In this document: positions 48,355-58,822 of the stretch, one piece after another
How positions within the stretch are numbered: position 1 is the first letter of the stretch
How the letters are laid out: every line of letters starts with the position of its first letter
Source of the DNA: Typhlomys cinereus
Lineage: Eukaryota; Chordata; Mammalia; Rodentia; Platacanthomyidae
Reading direction: 5' to 3'
DNA length: 64,000 bases
Assembly (NCBI GenBank): GCA_023101885.1
Contig: JALPQD010000248.1
Coordinates: forward strand, 335,423 to 399,422
The notes under the pieces: model-generated
What the model saw: only the letters and a program-made list of their open reading frames with translations
Database searches by the model: none
Told to the model about the DNA's origin: nothing
Program-made: the position numbers and the translations under genes

Positions 48355-48590
48355 CTTGATCAGTGAGTTGGCTCAGTGTGTTAAGACACCTTCGCACAAA
48401 CCTGGAGAGTTGAGTTCAATCTCCGGCAGCCCACTGTGGTAAAAGGAGAAAACTGACTTCTTAAAGTTGTCCTCTGACCTCTATCCATGCACTATGGAAT
48501 GCATGTGCTATCTGTTCTCTCTCTCTCTCTCTCTCTCTTTCCTCCCCATCTCTTTCTTTCTTTTCTCTCTCTTTTTCTCTCTCAGATTTT
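48355..48590 (+). mobile_element. B3-like SINE with (CT)n tail
   Basis: Head cagtgagttggctcagtgtg, B-box-like gagttgagttcaatctcc, then gagaaaactgacttcttaaa and tgtcctctgacctctatcca. Pyrimidine tail at 48515-48583. One of the clearest older SINEs here. Confidence 0.8.
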
Positions 48591-49324
48591 TTAAGTAATT
48601 GAAAAAAATAATATAGGGTTTTGGATACCAGAGTCTCTGTGCATGATTTCTATTGTATTGTGATGACGAATTTCTATTGTAAATGTGATAGGACTTCATG
48701 AAAATGTTTGAATAAGGGAATAGACATTGACTGAGGAAGGTTTGAAAATTCTCTTTGATTCTTTTGTGGGGAATTCATTAGGCTATATTCTTTGTTCTGC
48801 AAGTCATCACCTTATCAAATGAGACACTAGATTCCTACCTTGATAGGTTTCTGGTCAAAAACGAATTCCATTTTGTTGCCTTCAACACAGATTCTGAAGG
48901 ACAGTTGGGTGAAAGCAGAATCAGATCCGTGAAGTAAATGGCACCTTTTCATTTGCTCTCATTCCCCACATGAACATGCCTTCTAATTAGGGTGATTTGC
49001 AGACACATAGGACCCAGGGCATGTCCCAGTGCATGCTCAAAGTAAATGCTCACAAAATAATAACCAATCAGATATGTGCAATTATTAGCAGCTGATGAAG
49101 CCACGGCCTGGTAATCTGGAAGCTACACTTATCTCAGGTGATTTAAATTGAAGATGACATATCAAAATTCTAATTACAATCAAACTTAAAACTAAAGGAC
49201 AGAAAGCAGAGCTGGAATGTCCCCTAGGCGATTACAGATTGCCTCCCAATTTATTACGTTTAGCTAATACATTAGACAAAGCATTTTGTTATCTTGTCTT
49301 TTCAATTATACACAATTCATGCTA
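48591..49324. other. Unique DNA, no gene seen
   Basis: Nothing recognised. Confidence 0.35.
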
Positions 49325-49339
49325 GAAAGTCATGGTTTC

Positions 49340-49406
49340 TTTTTTTAATTTTTTTATTATTTATTCAATTATGCATGTGTGTATATATGTGTGCGTGTGT
49401 GTGTGT

Positions 49407-49445
<39 letters not shown>

Positions 49446-49651
49446 ACCACAGACGAATTTGGGAACCACCATGGACACCTCCACCTCTTCCTTGTTTACT
49501 CTGCCCCTGGATTCACAGTCTCTGCCCTACTAGGACAAACGCAGGTTGCCCCTGCTTCCACCCCGCGTCTATACGTGGGATCTGGGATCCGAACTCAGGA
49601 CCTTCTGCCTGCAAGGCAGAGGCTTAACCCCTGAGCCACCTCTCCAGCCCC
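49340..49651 (-). mobile_element. Young tRNA-headed SINE with exact TSD
   Basis: Minus strand: ggggctggagaggtggctca, ggggttaagcctctgccttg, B box ggtcctgagttcggatccc, a body with gggcagagactgtgaatcc, (CA)n, then a tail of A, T and AATAA words. The TSD gaaagtcatggtttc is exact at 49325-49339 and 49652-49666. It is closely related to 12873-13162 and 57479-57814. Confidence 0.93.
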
Positions 49652-49666
49652 GAAAGTCATGGTTTC

Positions 49667-49787
49667 AAGAACTCCTAGAATATTCTGGCAATGTCACAAT
49701 GGAGAAGAGGTTGGAGAACCTGGTTCTAAGAACTCCTAGAATATTCTGGCAATGTCACAATGGAGAAGAGGTTGGAGAACTGGTTCT
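49667..49787 (+). repeat. Tandem duplication of 61 bases
   Basis: The unit from aagaactcctagaatatt to ctggttct occurs at 49667-49727 and again at 49728-49787. The copies differ by a single base indel. It begins right at the edge of the SINE's TSD. Confidence 0.92.
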
Positions 49788-49799
49788 ATGATGTGCCAA

Positions 49800-51635
49800 A
49801 GGCAGAAAGGAAGCTCGTGCATATCAATGGAAAAGTATTTATCTGATCTTCAACAGTCTATGGACCCCTCCTTTATAATATGCTCATTTGTGTAAGTTTT
49901 TAGGCATAGTCTATGTAAATTTATCTTAAATAACCCCACTGGTTTATATTGTCACTGATGTAGTTATTGATTGTAGAGATTTTTAATATTGAAAGCATGG
50001 TAAACCACAGTTGTTGATATTTTTCAGGATCCACATATTTTATTTTCTACACAATCTGCCCATTATCATGGAAATGTGAATATCACAATGAAAATGAAAA
50101 CAGATAATTCTTTGAGGAGTAAATTAAGTGACAGGAAAAGAATTTTCTGTGGAATATCAACTAATCTGAAGTATATTTGTTCCTGTTTTTAAGTTTTTTC
50201 TGAATAATGTACTTCATCAGGAACAGATAAACTTTTTTATTTGAAACAATACTTTTTTGATGTCAGATAAAATTTACTAGGATCACAATTTGAATGTTCT
50301 TTTTAGTTTTTCAAAAATTGCAGTGGTGTTTTATGATTTTCTCCCCACATTATTTTTCCTCAACCTACTTAACTAATGGAGAAGCATCCCTCCCACTTGA
50401 AAGTCCCTTCTTGTCCTCGCTGGATCCAGAACAAGCTGCCTGGTTCTACATTTGCCTGGGTCCCCTCTATAGCTGATCATAGATAGTCGAAGCAAGAAGG
50501 AAAAGGGTCCTTCTCACATCAGTGGCACTTTCACTGAGATATTGGCTATTTGAATGTTTTAAAATCAAGTTTTGCTTGTTGCTAATTAATTACTGTATCA
50601 GACTTACGTAATTTGAATCCGAACAAGAATCTGAAGATGAATTAACTCTTCTCTATAAGTTGAAATAGTAATGTAATCTGAAAAAGAGAAAAAACAACAA
50701 TAACAAAAAACAATCATGTTGTCTGCCTTGGTATGGCAATTAAAAAGGAGTACAAGAAGTACCTGACATTCACATGGAAAATAGATGTTAAATATTTATA
50801 AAGGCACTCTGAGTCACATAGAGACATTTCACGAGGAAATCAGCCACATTTAATTTTGAAAATTCAGATTATCAGGGATTTGCATAGAGGTAGTTGCACA
50901 TAAAAATTAGGAAAAAAAATAACACAAAATGATAGGGTTTAACCCTCACAGAACTTGCAAAATAATTACATATATATATATACATACACACACACACATA
51001 CACACATATACAAATGAAATAATTATCAACCTGATTTAATGTTATGTCAGATGATGTGATGTACAAGGTTGATCAGAATATAGTGGAGACATGAAATCAC
51101 TCAAGCCACTGAATTTAAGATATTACTCAGATGGTAGTGAGATATCAGTGTTTCTTTACACTTGCTCACCGACAATATAGCAGAAAAACAAAAATAAGCA
51201 GCTATAGATGCCACCATCATCATGTCCAGCACGACTCACAATTTCAATTCAACTTAATCATGTAAAATTGAGTATAATTTAATAACCAACGTTGTTTCAA
51301 GGAAAAAAGAAAATGAAAAAGGGTGAGGGGATGTAAGTCAATGATCTAGCATTGCTAGAATGAGTAGAAGGTAGGCCTTGAGCAGTGAGTCTATGGGAAA
51401 GAAGCACAAATGAAAACCCAGTTATATAACTGTCTCTTTTTAAAGGATTCTTGCTAATGCCCTGTTCTTATTCCTTTATTTTCACATCTTAGGACACAAC
51501 AAGAACTTTCAGTCTTAGTGCTTACAGAGGTGATAGGTTTTCAGGGAAGTGAGAAAGGGATAGACAACTTAAATCTTCCAGAGAAGTCATGGCTGTCCAT
51601 ACTTTTTTGATTTTCAGCATTACACTGTTTTATGT
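49800..51635. other. Unique AT-rich DNA
   Basis: Short CA/TA repeat at 50970-51010. No gene recognised. Confidence 0.35.
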
Positions 51636-51639
51636 GCAT

Positions 51640-51726
51640 GTGTGCATGTGTGTGCATGCATGCATGTGTGTGTGTGCATGTGTGTGCATGCATGCATGAG
51701 TGTGTGTGTGTGTGTGTGTGTGTGTA
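51640..51726. repeat. (TGTGCATG)n / (GT)n microsatellite
   Basis: Alternating purine-pyrimidine DNA with GCATGCATG blocks followed by a pure GT run. Confidence 0.9.
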
Positions 51727-53344
51727 GTGATTATTGTATCTCTGTGTTGTATTTTCCTCTATTCAATTTTTAACTCCAATGATGTATCTCTGATGGTTTC
51801 ACGCATGTGCAAGGAATTTAAATCATCTTTACTACATATCACTTGATTATATCTTCTTCTTTTTCTCATTGAAAGTCTTCTCTTCCCATCCTGCTCCTCT
51901 CCTTCCTTCCCTGAATTTTTGCAAACAGACTCACTGAGTGTCATAGAGGTTGCCTACAGAAACGTGTGTCTGGGCACGTGCTGGAAAATGATTGTTAGAA
52001 CTTATACACATGTGCAAGTAGCTAGAAAAACGTGTGTCCCATCCCATAATAGCATTCACTCTCAGTAGTTACCTAGAATGTGAAGCTGCCTCACACTTAA
52101 CTCCCACCCATAGTAAAACACTGAGTTGTTTATTTCACTAAGACCTACATGGGATTTACTCTGTACTTAATGCGAAAAAAAGGGCTTCATAAAGGAAGAA
52201 TGTTTGCACCACTATGCTAAGATGCAAAAAACACACGAAAGAGACAAAATTTGCAATCAGTGATTTGTTTTCCAGGAGTATGCAGAGAGTTACTGGAAGT
52301 CCAGCAAAACAACAGTGTCTGAATTTATAGATACTGATATATTGGGGCATGACAGAAAGGAAGGGCTAATCATGAAAGACTATGATATGTTCAGTGGCTT
52401 AACTCAGACTCATAAATAATGCTAGATATTTACAGACATACAAGATGCTCAGACAGAGAACACAAAGACAGCCTCATACACAGTTCTTACAATCTTGACC
52501 ACATGTGTGAATTCTACTACTAACATTGCAGGTCTTAAGACTCTTAATAGACATGAACGTTAACTGTATCAGGACATGGGTTCACAAACTGGTATGGATA
52601 GAAGTCAGAGCTAAGTCCTTGTCTTTATTATCTCCTAGGCACTGGGATGGCACTGAATTTATTCTGCATCAATTTAGTCTCATACTCTGGGACTGCATAT
52701 TGGACAGCTATACTATGACAAAGAGATTATAGAAGACAGTTACAGAATCATCGAGATTTTGACTGACACTCCCTGTGAAATTATCTGGAGACTATTTTAA
52801 TAAAGCATTTAAGCGTAGTGACTATGTCTTAAAAATAGAGGAATTGCATTCTAATTAAACAAAATTCTAGCTTTAACCAATAGACTACACAGTGACTTTG
52901 TTCCAGAAATTGAGGGTGATATATTTTCTCATTTATGCTTTTCTTTTTTTGGAAAATATGTTTGCCTATGACAAAATGAACATAAAATTTTCATGCCAAA
53001 AAGAATGGTTTCGTGTTTTGTTTCCAGGAGAGAGATATCACTTTAATAGCTAATCACTTTTGTTCCTCGTTCTAATCTTTAGATGTCAAGACATGCACAA
53101 CCTGTGACTGATGGCTTCTAAGAAACGTTGTCTGTCAACCAACAATCCTGTAGTTGTCCTGCACTTAACTCATGAAGTCCTTGTGGGAATCACATTACAA
53201 TTATATTTTTATACCACACAGGAAGAAAAAGCATAAGAAAGCCATGTAAATTCAAGAATGTGAGTCAAGGAGTGTGTGTGAAAAAAATAACGTGCTTGTT
53301 TTGACTTAGTACATTCTTTCAAAAGCAAGGCATTTTAATATTAA
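51727..53344. other. Unique DNA, no gene seen
   Basis: Short frames (51759-51944, 52156-52350, 52526-52732) have no recognisable product. Confidence 0.35.
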
Positions 53345-53349
53345 CTTTA

Positions 53350-54121
53350 AATACTGAGGCAAGATTGCTCAGTGGATGTATTAGTCAGGGTTCTCTGAAG
53401 AAACAGAACCTATAGAATGTAAAATATATAAAAATAAGTTTATTAAAATAACTCACAATAAAAATAGTGTCTTTCAAAGTAGTCGCCCGCAGCTGCCTCA
53501 CTCTAGACTGGAATGTTCCACAAAGCCAAAAGGTCCTTTTGCTCCTCTGGAGGGTCGAAGATGCTGGGTTCCCAGTCCGTGAAGAACAGCTGGGCTCCGA
53601 TATTGGTGATGAACAGCTAAAAGCAACAAGGTTTAGAGACCAGGCTCCAAAGGCAGCGGGAACAGCAACAACGTGGTGGAAAAGGTGAAGGTCCACATCA
53701 GCCAAGGATGGAGGCAGCAGCAGCAACAAAGAAGGCCACGATGCTCAAAAAGCGAACTACGCATGCAGAGTGGACTGCACAGCAAGTCAACGCCAGATAA
53801 GAGAAGAGCAAGTCCCTCCTCCTGCACCTCCTATTATCTGCTCCATCACTGGAAAGTACCACCCACTATGGGCTGCGTTCTCCACAGCAATCAGTCAAAT
53901 ACCTGCAGACTTTTTCAGGGGCCATTCCAACCATCAGCCTTCCACAGCTGCCCCCAAACAATTTGCAGCTGTCAAGTTGACACCAAAATTCAACCATAAC
54001 AGTGGGTAAAGTCATCTACATTCAATCCTGGGTGACCTGAATTTAATCCCTGAGCCCACACTGGAGGAAAATGTTAACTTCCAAAGGTTGACCTCTGGCC
54101 TTCACATACCTGCTCCCTCAC

Positions 54122-54157
<36 letters not shown>

Positions 54158-54192
54158 GTATCTCTGTATCTCTCTCTCTCTCTCTCTCTTTC
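53350..54192 (+). mobile_element. B2-like SINE split by an LTR
   Basis: The head ggcaagattgctcagtgg ends at 53375. The rest continues at 54002 with gtgggtaaagtcatctac, a B-box-like gacctgaatttaatccctga, ggttgacctctggccttcac and a (CT)n tail (54122-54191). The solo LTR between has split the tRNA-like head at its A box. Confidence 0.75.
53377..54001 (-). mobile_element. Solo LTR, ERVL-type, inside a SINE
   Basis: Minus-strand ends TGTTATGG...TAATACA, flanked by gtgga (53372-53376) and gtggg (54002-54006), a 5-base TSD with one change. A polyA signal (ttaataaactt on the minus strand) lies near 53440. It is homologous along its length to the LTR at 22036-22670 in the opposite direction. The 114-codon minus frame and others inside it are not genes. 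Confidence 0.82.
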
Positions 54193-54224
54193 TATAGATA
54201 AAATAAACTTTAAAAATATTACTG

Positions 54225-54465
54225 GGCTAAAGAGATGAATTGGGGTTAGGACTCTGTCTCACAAGCAGGAGATCTTCAGTGTAGATCCCAGGTCCCCCAT
54301 GAAAGCCAGGCAGAAACAGCAGTGGCCTGCATTTACAATATTGGTGGGCAGAGCCTGGGAAATCCCAGAACAAAGTAAGAAGAAGGTAGAAGTAATTGAG
54401 GATGATTCCCAAAGTCACTTTTGGTTCTCCACAGGGACACACACAGTGCCTTGTGATACACACAC
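54225..54465 (+). mobile_element. B2-superfamily SINE, left of a tail-to-tail pair
   Basis: Head actgggctaaagagatgaat, ctgtctcacaagcaggagat, body agagcctgggaaatcccaga, then caaagtcacttttggttctc, ccacagggacacacacagtg and a CA-rich end. Confidence 0.75.
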
Positions 54466-54488
54466 GCACACTTTATTTTTGTGTGTGG

Positions 54489-54534
<46 letters not shown>

Positions 54535-54595
54535 TACAGGGCACTGTGTGTTCCTGTGGAGGACCAAGGGTGACTTTCAGGGTGGCAGCATCCAG
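54466..54595 (-). mobile_element. SINE 3' part, right of a tail-to-tail pair
   Basis: A (GT)n run (54488-54532) followed by gggcactgtgtgttcctgtg and aggaccaagggtgactttc. This is the reverse of the end of the SINE just to the left. The head of this copy is missing. Confidence 0.7.
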
Positions 54596-54629
54596 GATAT
54601 AACAACAATGTTATTGGACCTTGCTTGAC

Positions 54630-55055
54630 CTCTGAATGGCTGACATGTCAACAATCTCCCAAAGTCTAACAGAGATCACAGAGAAGAAGGCTTCAGGCAG
54701 TAGGATCCTTAGAAGCAAGTGATTAAACAGTCATAATAGAGTTCCCATACTAGCATGCAGCCCAAGAAGGGGCCCCCAAAACTATGCCATTGAGTCCTGA
54801 ACCATTAGTAGTGTAGACAAATCAGAGGGAAATTCAGCAGATGCTCTGGAGGATGGAAGGGAGAAACCAGGAAGCACCAAGAGAAGAGGAGGGATGGAAA
54901 AGGGGTGAGAGGGAAGGGAGAATGGGAAGGGGGAGTGGGAAGGGGTGAGAGTGGAATGGGGGACAACAACAGGGAATGGACGGGGAGGGAGAAGAAGGGA
55001 GGTAGCTATGGAGCTTGTATAACTAAGCAAAAATATAATAAAAAGTAGAGAGGAC
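54630..55055 (+). mobile_element. Old retroelement 3' end, G-rich
   Basis: It starts with gacatgtcaacaatctccca and includes gtaggatccttagaagcaag. A long GGGA/GGA tract (54855-55000) and an A-rich end (taactaagcaaaaatataat) follow. It is related to 47150-47500 and probably an older L1 3' UTR. Confidence 0.5.
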
Positions 55056-55234
55056 AAAAATATTATTATAAATATTTCTCAGAGCTGATATAGTATAGAC
55101 CATCTGTTCATATTTGTGACAGTTGCATTTTATGTATTTACATGTGATCTGCAGAGACCTATTAAGATGCAAAAATATATTCTTGCTTTAATGTTTTGGT
55201 GGAATTTTAGTCTTATTTTTTTAAACTGTGAGCA

Positions 55235-55570
55235 TTGTAGTTACTTTCTTTCATTGCTGTTAGACAGTACTCAGATTCAGCTTCAGGGAGAGAGGGAAAT
55301 TTCTTTCAGCTAGAGTACATTAAAACAAAAATCCCTCAGCGGAAGGCATGGCCACAGGCAGTAACAGAAGGATGGTTCAGTCAACATATTGGTCATAAGG
55401 CCGAGAAAGCAAGAAGAAACTGAGATGCAGCAGGGTAGGAATATCAAGCCTCAAGTCCCACCCTCTGTCACATGCCTTCATGCACCAAAGTCGCACCTCT
55501 TAAACATACTAAGGTTGCAAACCCAGGAGCTTATGAGGGGGACAACTGGCATTCCAACCATGACAGCAAG
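55235..55570 (+). mobile_element. Rodent LTR-type repeat fragment
   Basis: It contains cagcggaaggcatggccaca, ggtaggaatatcaagcctca and ggcattccaaccatgacag, a layout seen in common rodent LTR-type repeats. The ends are not defined. Confidence 0.45.
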
Positions 55571-56145
55571 ATCCAACAATGAACTATTAGGTTTAACATG
55601 AGCAGAGGATAAACTTGAGTGCATGCAAAACAAAATAAAGTAGAAAAATGGTCATTTCAGTAAAATGTTTCTAGTTGTTAAACTTTGCCTTTGAATTTTA
55701 AGTAAAAATGTTAGTTTGTTCTTACCTTTTTGGCATAATAGATTTTATATTCTTTTTCTTATAATTTGCAAACCAAAAATAAAGTTTCATTATCCGCTGG
55801 GATACAAGAAAGAAAAATTACATTGAATAAATGTTCTCTACATCCTTTAAGATACTGTCTTGGATTAAACTCTTGGTGAGGAAGAAAATCACTTGCTATT
55901 ATGATAACTTGTCTAGCATGCTTAAATTATGTAATTATTTTTGAAAAAAATGATCTATAGCAAGTGGAAAATATCATTAATTCTTAGGACATCGAGTTTT
56001 AAAATGTCATTGAAAAAGTTCAACACCCTGTGAAATGAGGAACATGAAAGTGACAGAAGAAAGTAAATAACTAGGGATATTCAAGGAGAGAATGAGATGA
56101 ATGGAAAGGAACATGGAAAGAACAAAAAAAGAAAAAGAAAAAAGG
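55571..56145. other. Unique AT-rich DNA
   Basis: Nothing recognised. Confidence 0.35.
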
Positions 56146-56149
56146 AAAA

Positions 56150-56610
56150 ATCAAAGTGAGATAGAAAAGTTAGGCAGTTTTAGAACAGCCATGCTGGGAC
56201 ATCTCAGAAAGTTTTGGAAGCCGTCCCCAGCTACCAGGAATACCCTGGAGGAAAATCCCCTGTTGATGGGGAGCAACTGTTGCCCAGAGATAAGGTGGTC
56301 TACTTCCCCCAACCCTTAGCATACTAAAGGACATGGAGATAAGTTCTCCTTTACAGTTAAGCCCTACCAAGAAAGTGGGCACAAGATCAAATGGGTTGGA
56401 CCCCAATATCAGCTAACCAATGAGGAAAAACCATTTTTTTCCCTGGGCTTGCCTAAGTGTATAAATATACCTGACCCTGGCAACCATCTTTGGCACCTGC
56501 CCCTCATGGCCCTCCACATCTGGAATCTGTTGAGTTCTGTTCTTTCTCTCCTCTAATAAACTCTGCCTTAATCCTCTACACTTGTTTTGGTTTCAATAGT
56601 CAACTCCAAA
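56150..56610 (+). mobile_element. LTR, ERV1-like, solo
   Basis: A TATA box (gtataaatata at 56459-56469) is followed 85 bases later by a polyA signal and U5-like stretch (taataaactctgccttaa, 56555-56572). Upstream U3-like DNA contains ccccagctacc and agctaaccaatgagg (a CCAAT-type box at 56414). This U3-R-U5 order is typical of gammaretrovirus-like LTRs. I could not fix the ends or a TSD, and no internal region adjoins it. Confidence 0.6.
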
Positions 56611-56644
56611 CACAAGAACCTGAATAAATAAAGATCCCTAGAGA

Positions 56645-56775
56645 GTGACCCCTGAACAAAAGGAGGGAGGAAGGAACAAAAACTGGAAAAGAGAAAAAGA
56701 AGAAGGGAGAGAAACAGAGGAAGAGAAAGAGAGAAAGAGAGAGAGAGAGAGAAAGAGAGAGAAAGAGAGCAGATG
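56645..56775. repeat. Purine-rich (GA/GAAA)n tract
   Basis: Almost only A and G from about 56655, becoming (GA)n at 56735-56770. The open frame here is a low-complexity Lys/Glu/Arg product. Confidence 0.85.
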
Positions 56776-57463
56776 TAGAAGCCTTATCTGGTTTGCAAAT
56801 GCAAAATGGTCAAAAATCGTGTATGCATTGACTTCATTAGTCCGTGGCTTTGTTTTAAATTTTGGTTACAGGCTCCTTTAGTTTGTTTGGTCATGTTTGC
56901 AAATAAGCTTTTTCATACAAATTTAATTATCATGACTCTGCTTATTTAACAGCTCGTCCATTTTTTCTTGTCAAGAGTCATTTGACTTTTTCAATGTCCT
57001 TCTGATTTTGGGACTTTCTACATGAATTTATGTTAATCCATCCAGAAAAAATAGTGAAATAGAAAAATGTCTTTCCTGGCAGCTAAGTTTGGAGGAATTT
57101 CTATTGCATGCAATAGATGACTAACACATATTAGCAAAACAAATATAGCACTGTGAACATGTATCCACAAATAGTTATGGTCTTTGGTTTGCAGAATTCA
57201 AGACAGATCTGGGAGGCAAAATTACCCAACGTGTAAGAACAGCTGACTTTGAGGTTCATTCAAGCTTCTTCCATCTTCCACAAAAGGCTGGAGAAAAGGA
57301 TTCCCTAGTTTTGCATCTGCATCTGGAAATGTTAGTAATTCTCACATATTTATTCCCCTACCCCAGGGACTCTATTATCAATCCAGGAAAGTCTATAAGG
57401 AAAATTCTCAATTTCCACTGTAAAGGAAAATAAACAAGCTTATGAATTAGATTGAAGAGCATC
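56776..57463. other. Unique DNA, no gene seen
   Basis: Nothing recognised. Confidence 0.35.
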
Positions 57464-57478
57464 GAAAGTCATAAAATG

Positions 57479-57697
57479 GGGGCTGGAGAGGTGGCTCAGG
57501 GGTTAATCTCTGCCTTGCAAGCAGAAGGTCCTGAGTTCAGATCCTAGACCCCACGTATAGACGCCAGTGGGAAGCAGGGGCGGCCTGCCTTTCTGGTCCT
57601 GGTAGGGCAGAGCCTGTGAATCCCAGGGCAAGTAAACTAGGAGGAGCTGGAGGCAGTCCATGGTGGTTCCCAAATTCACCCGTGGTTCTACACACAC

Positions 57698-57744
<47 letters not shown>

Positions 57745-57814
57745 TACACGCATTCACACACAATTGAATAAATAATAAAATTTAAAAAAAACAAAAAGAA
57801 ACTTAAAAAAAAAA
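57479..57814 (+). mobile_element. Young tRNA-headed SINE with exact TSD
   Basis: Start ggggctggagaggtggctca, A-box-like tggctcaggggttaa, B box ggtcctgagttcagatcct, body with ggtagggcagagcctgtgaa, (CA)n at 57692-57742, tail attgaataaataataaaat followed by A-rich DNA. The TSD gaaagtcataaaatg is exact at 57464-57478 and 57815-57829. The A and B boxes form the RNA polymerase III promoter of tRNA-derived SINEs. It is the best reference copy of the family in this window. Confidence 0.94.
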
Positions 57815-58034
57815 GAAAGTCATAAAATGAACATCTTTGCCTGTGAATATGAAATGTCAGCTTTTGTGTTAAATATTATTTTATATATATCAATAGAAAT
57901 GGATAAATTTTCAAGGGTCCTTCAAAATGTCATTCGATTCTTTCAGGAATTAGCATTGACTGTAGGAGTTATCAAGATAGGATGGAAGGAGAGAACTCAA
58001 GCCCCCAAGGTGGCTTCTGAACTCACACATGTGC

Positions 58035-58340
58035 CGTGCTATAAGCATAAATGCACACACATAGACACATACAAACCCATAGTCATACATACACAGATAC
58101 ACACACATATACATAAATACAGAGAAAAAAACCCACATGTCCACACATGCAAACACACACATTTACGGAAACACCAACACATATAGGAACACAAACACAC
58201 ATATACGTACATAGATTTTATACACACAGTTGCATGCATACAGAGAAAATCACACAAATACATACAAAGAAATATGCACATAAAGATACACAGAGACACA
58301 CATACACGTAAAGATATAAACACATACATATGCAAACACA
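58035..58340. repeat. CA-rich imperfect microsatellite
   Basis: About 300 bases of ACAC/ATAC words with interruptions, ending exactly at the retroviral LTR. Open frames here (up to 119 codons) are low-complexity and not genes. Confidence 0.85.
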
Positions 58341-58477
58341 TGCCGAGCTCTCAGCAGCTAGTGCGGAATGGAGTGCTGGTCCAGCCAGGCACAACCTGGG
58401 GCTGAGCCAGCCCAGACCCCCCTCACCACTGGGGAAAGACACACCAGGCCAGGAGCTCTGTCAAAGCAGGAACCGAC

Positions 58478-58483
58478 TTTATT
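58478..58483 (-). terminator. LTR polyadenylation signal
   Basis: AATAAA on the minus strand, about 15 bases downstream of the TATA box. This implies that the signal lies upstream of or at the transcription start and that the R region is very short. Confidence 0.7.
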
Positions 58484-58498
58484 CCAGTAGTCAGGCCC

Positions 58499-58506
58499 TT
58501 ATATAA
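58499..58506 (-). promoter_or_regulatory. LTR TATA box
   Basis: ttatataa within gggttatataaggg on the minus strand, the likely core promoter of the provirus. Confidence 0.75.
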
Positions 58507-58807
58507 CCCACTCGACATCCCATAAGTCCTAGCGTGAGTCTTTGTTGATTGGCCCTCTCAGCTAGGCAGTTTAACAGCGCCTAACTATAGAAGGCGTAGT
58601 CTTATGAGATTTGTAGTCTTGTGAGATTATTATGGGCTAGCGGGGCGTTACTATGATCCAGTTGCTATCGCAACCTAAGGCTATATTGCATCAGCCACAA
58701 GGCTGTGCTGAATCATGCTGGTGAGGCAGCTTAAATAGGTCATGAAACTCTAGCCAGACTCAGGAAGTTCCAACAGGCCTTGTCCAGGGTCTCGACGAGG
58801 CCCAACA

Positions 58808-58822
58808 TCTCCCCCTTTTGTT
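58808..58822 (-). promoter_or_regulatory. Polypurine tract of ERV
   Basis: aacaaaagggggaga on the minus strand, immediately before the LTR's TG. It is the expected primer site for plus-strand DNA synthesis. Confidence 0.85.

Larger units (their letters stand above)
58341..58807 (-). mobile_element. 3' LTR of betaretrovirus-like ERV
   Basis: On the minus strand it starts TGTTGGGCCTCG and ends GAGCTCGGCA, 467 bases. It contains a TATA box and a polyA signal and is directly preceded by a polypurine tract. The TGTTGGG start recalls IAP LTRs. The 5' LTR lies outside the window, so age cannot be judged from LTR divergence here. Confidence 0.85.

Noticed and set aside
58035..58340. Cys/Val-rich and His/Thr-rich frames in CA repeats
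   Set aside because: They are low-complexity by-products of dinucleotide repeats. The same holds at 25574-25874, 49294-49634 and 57503-57794.
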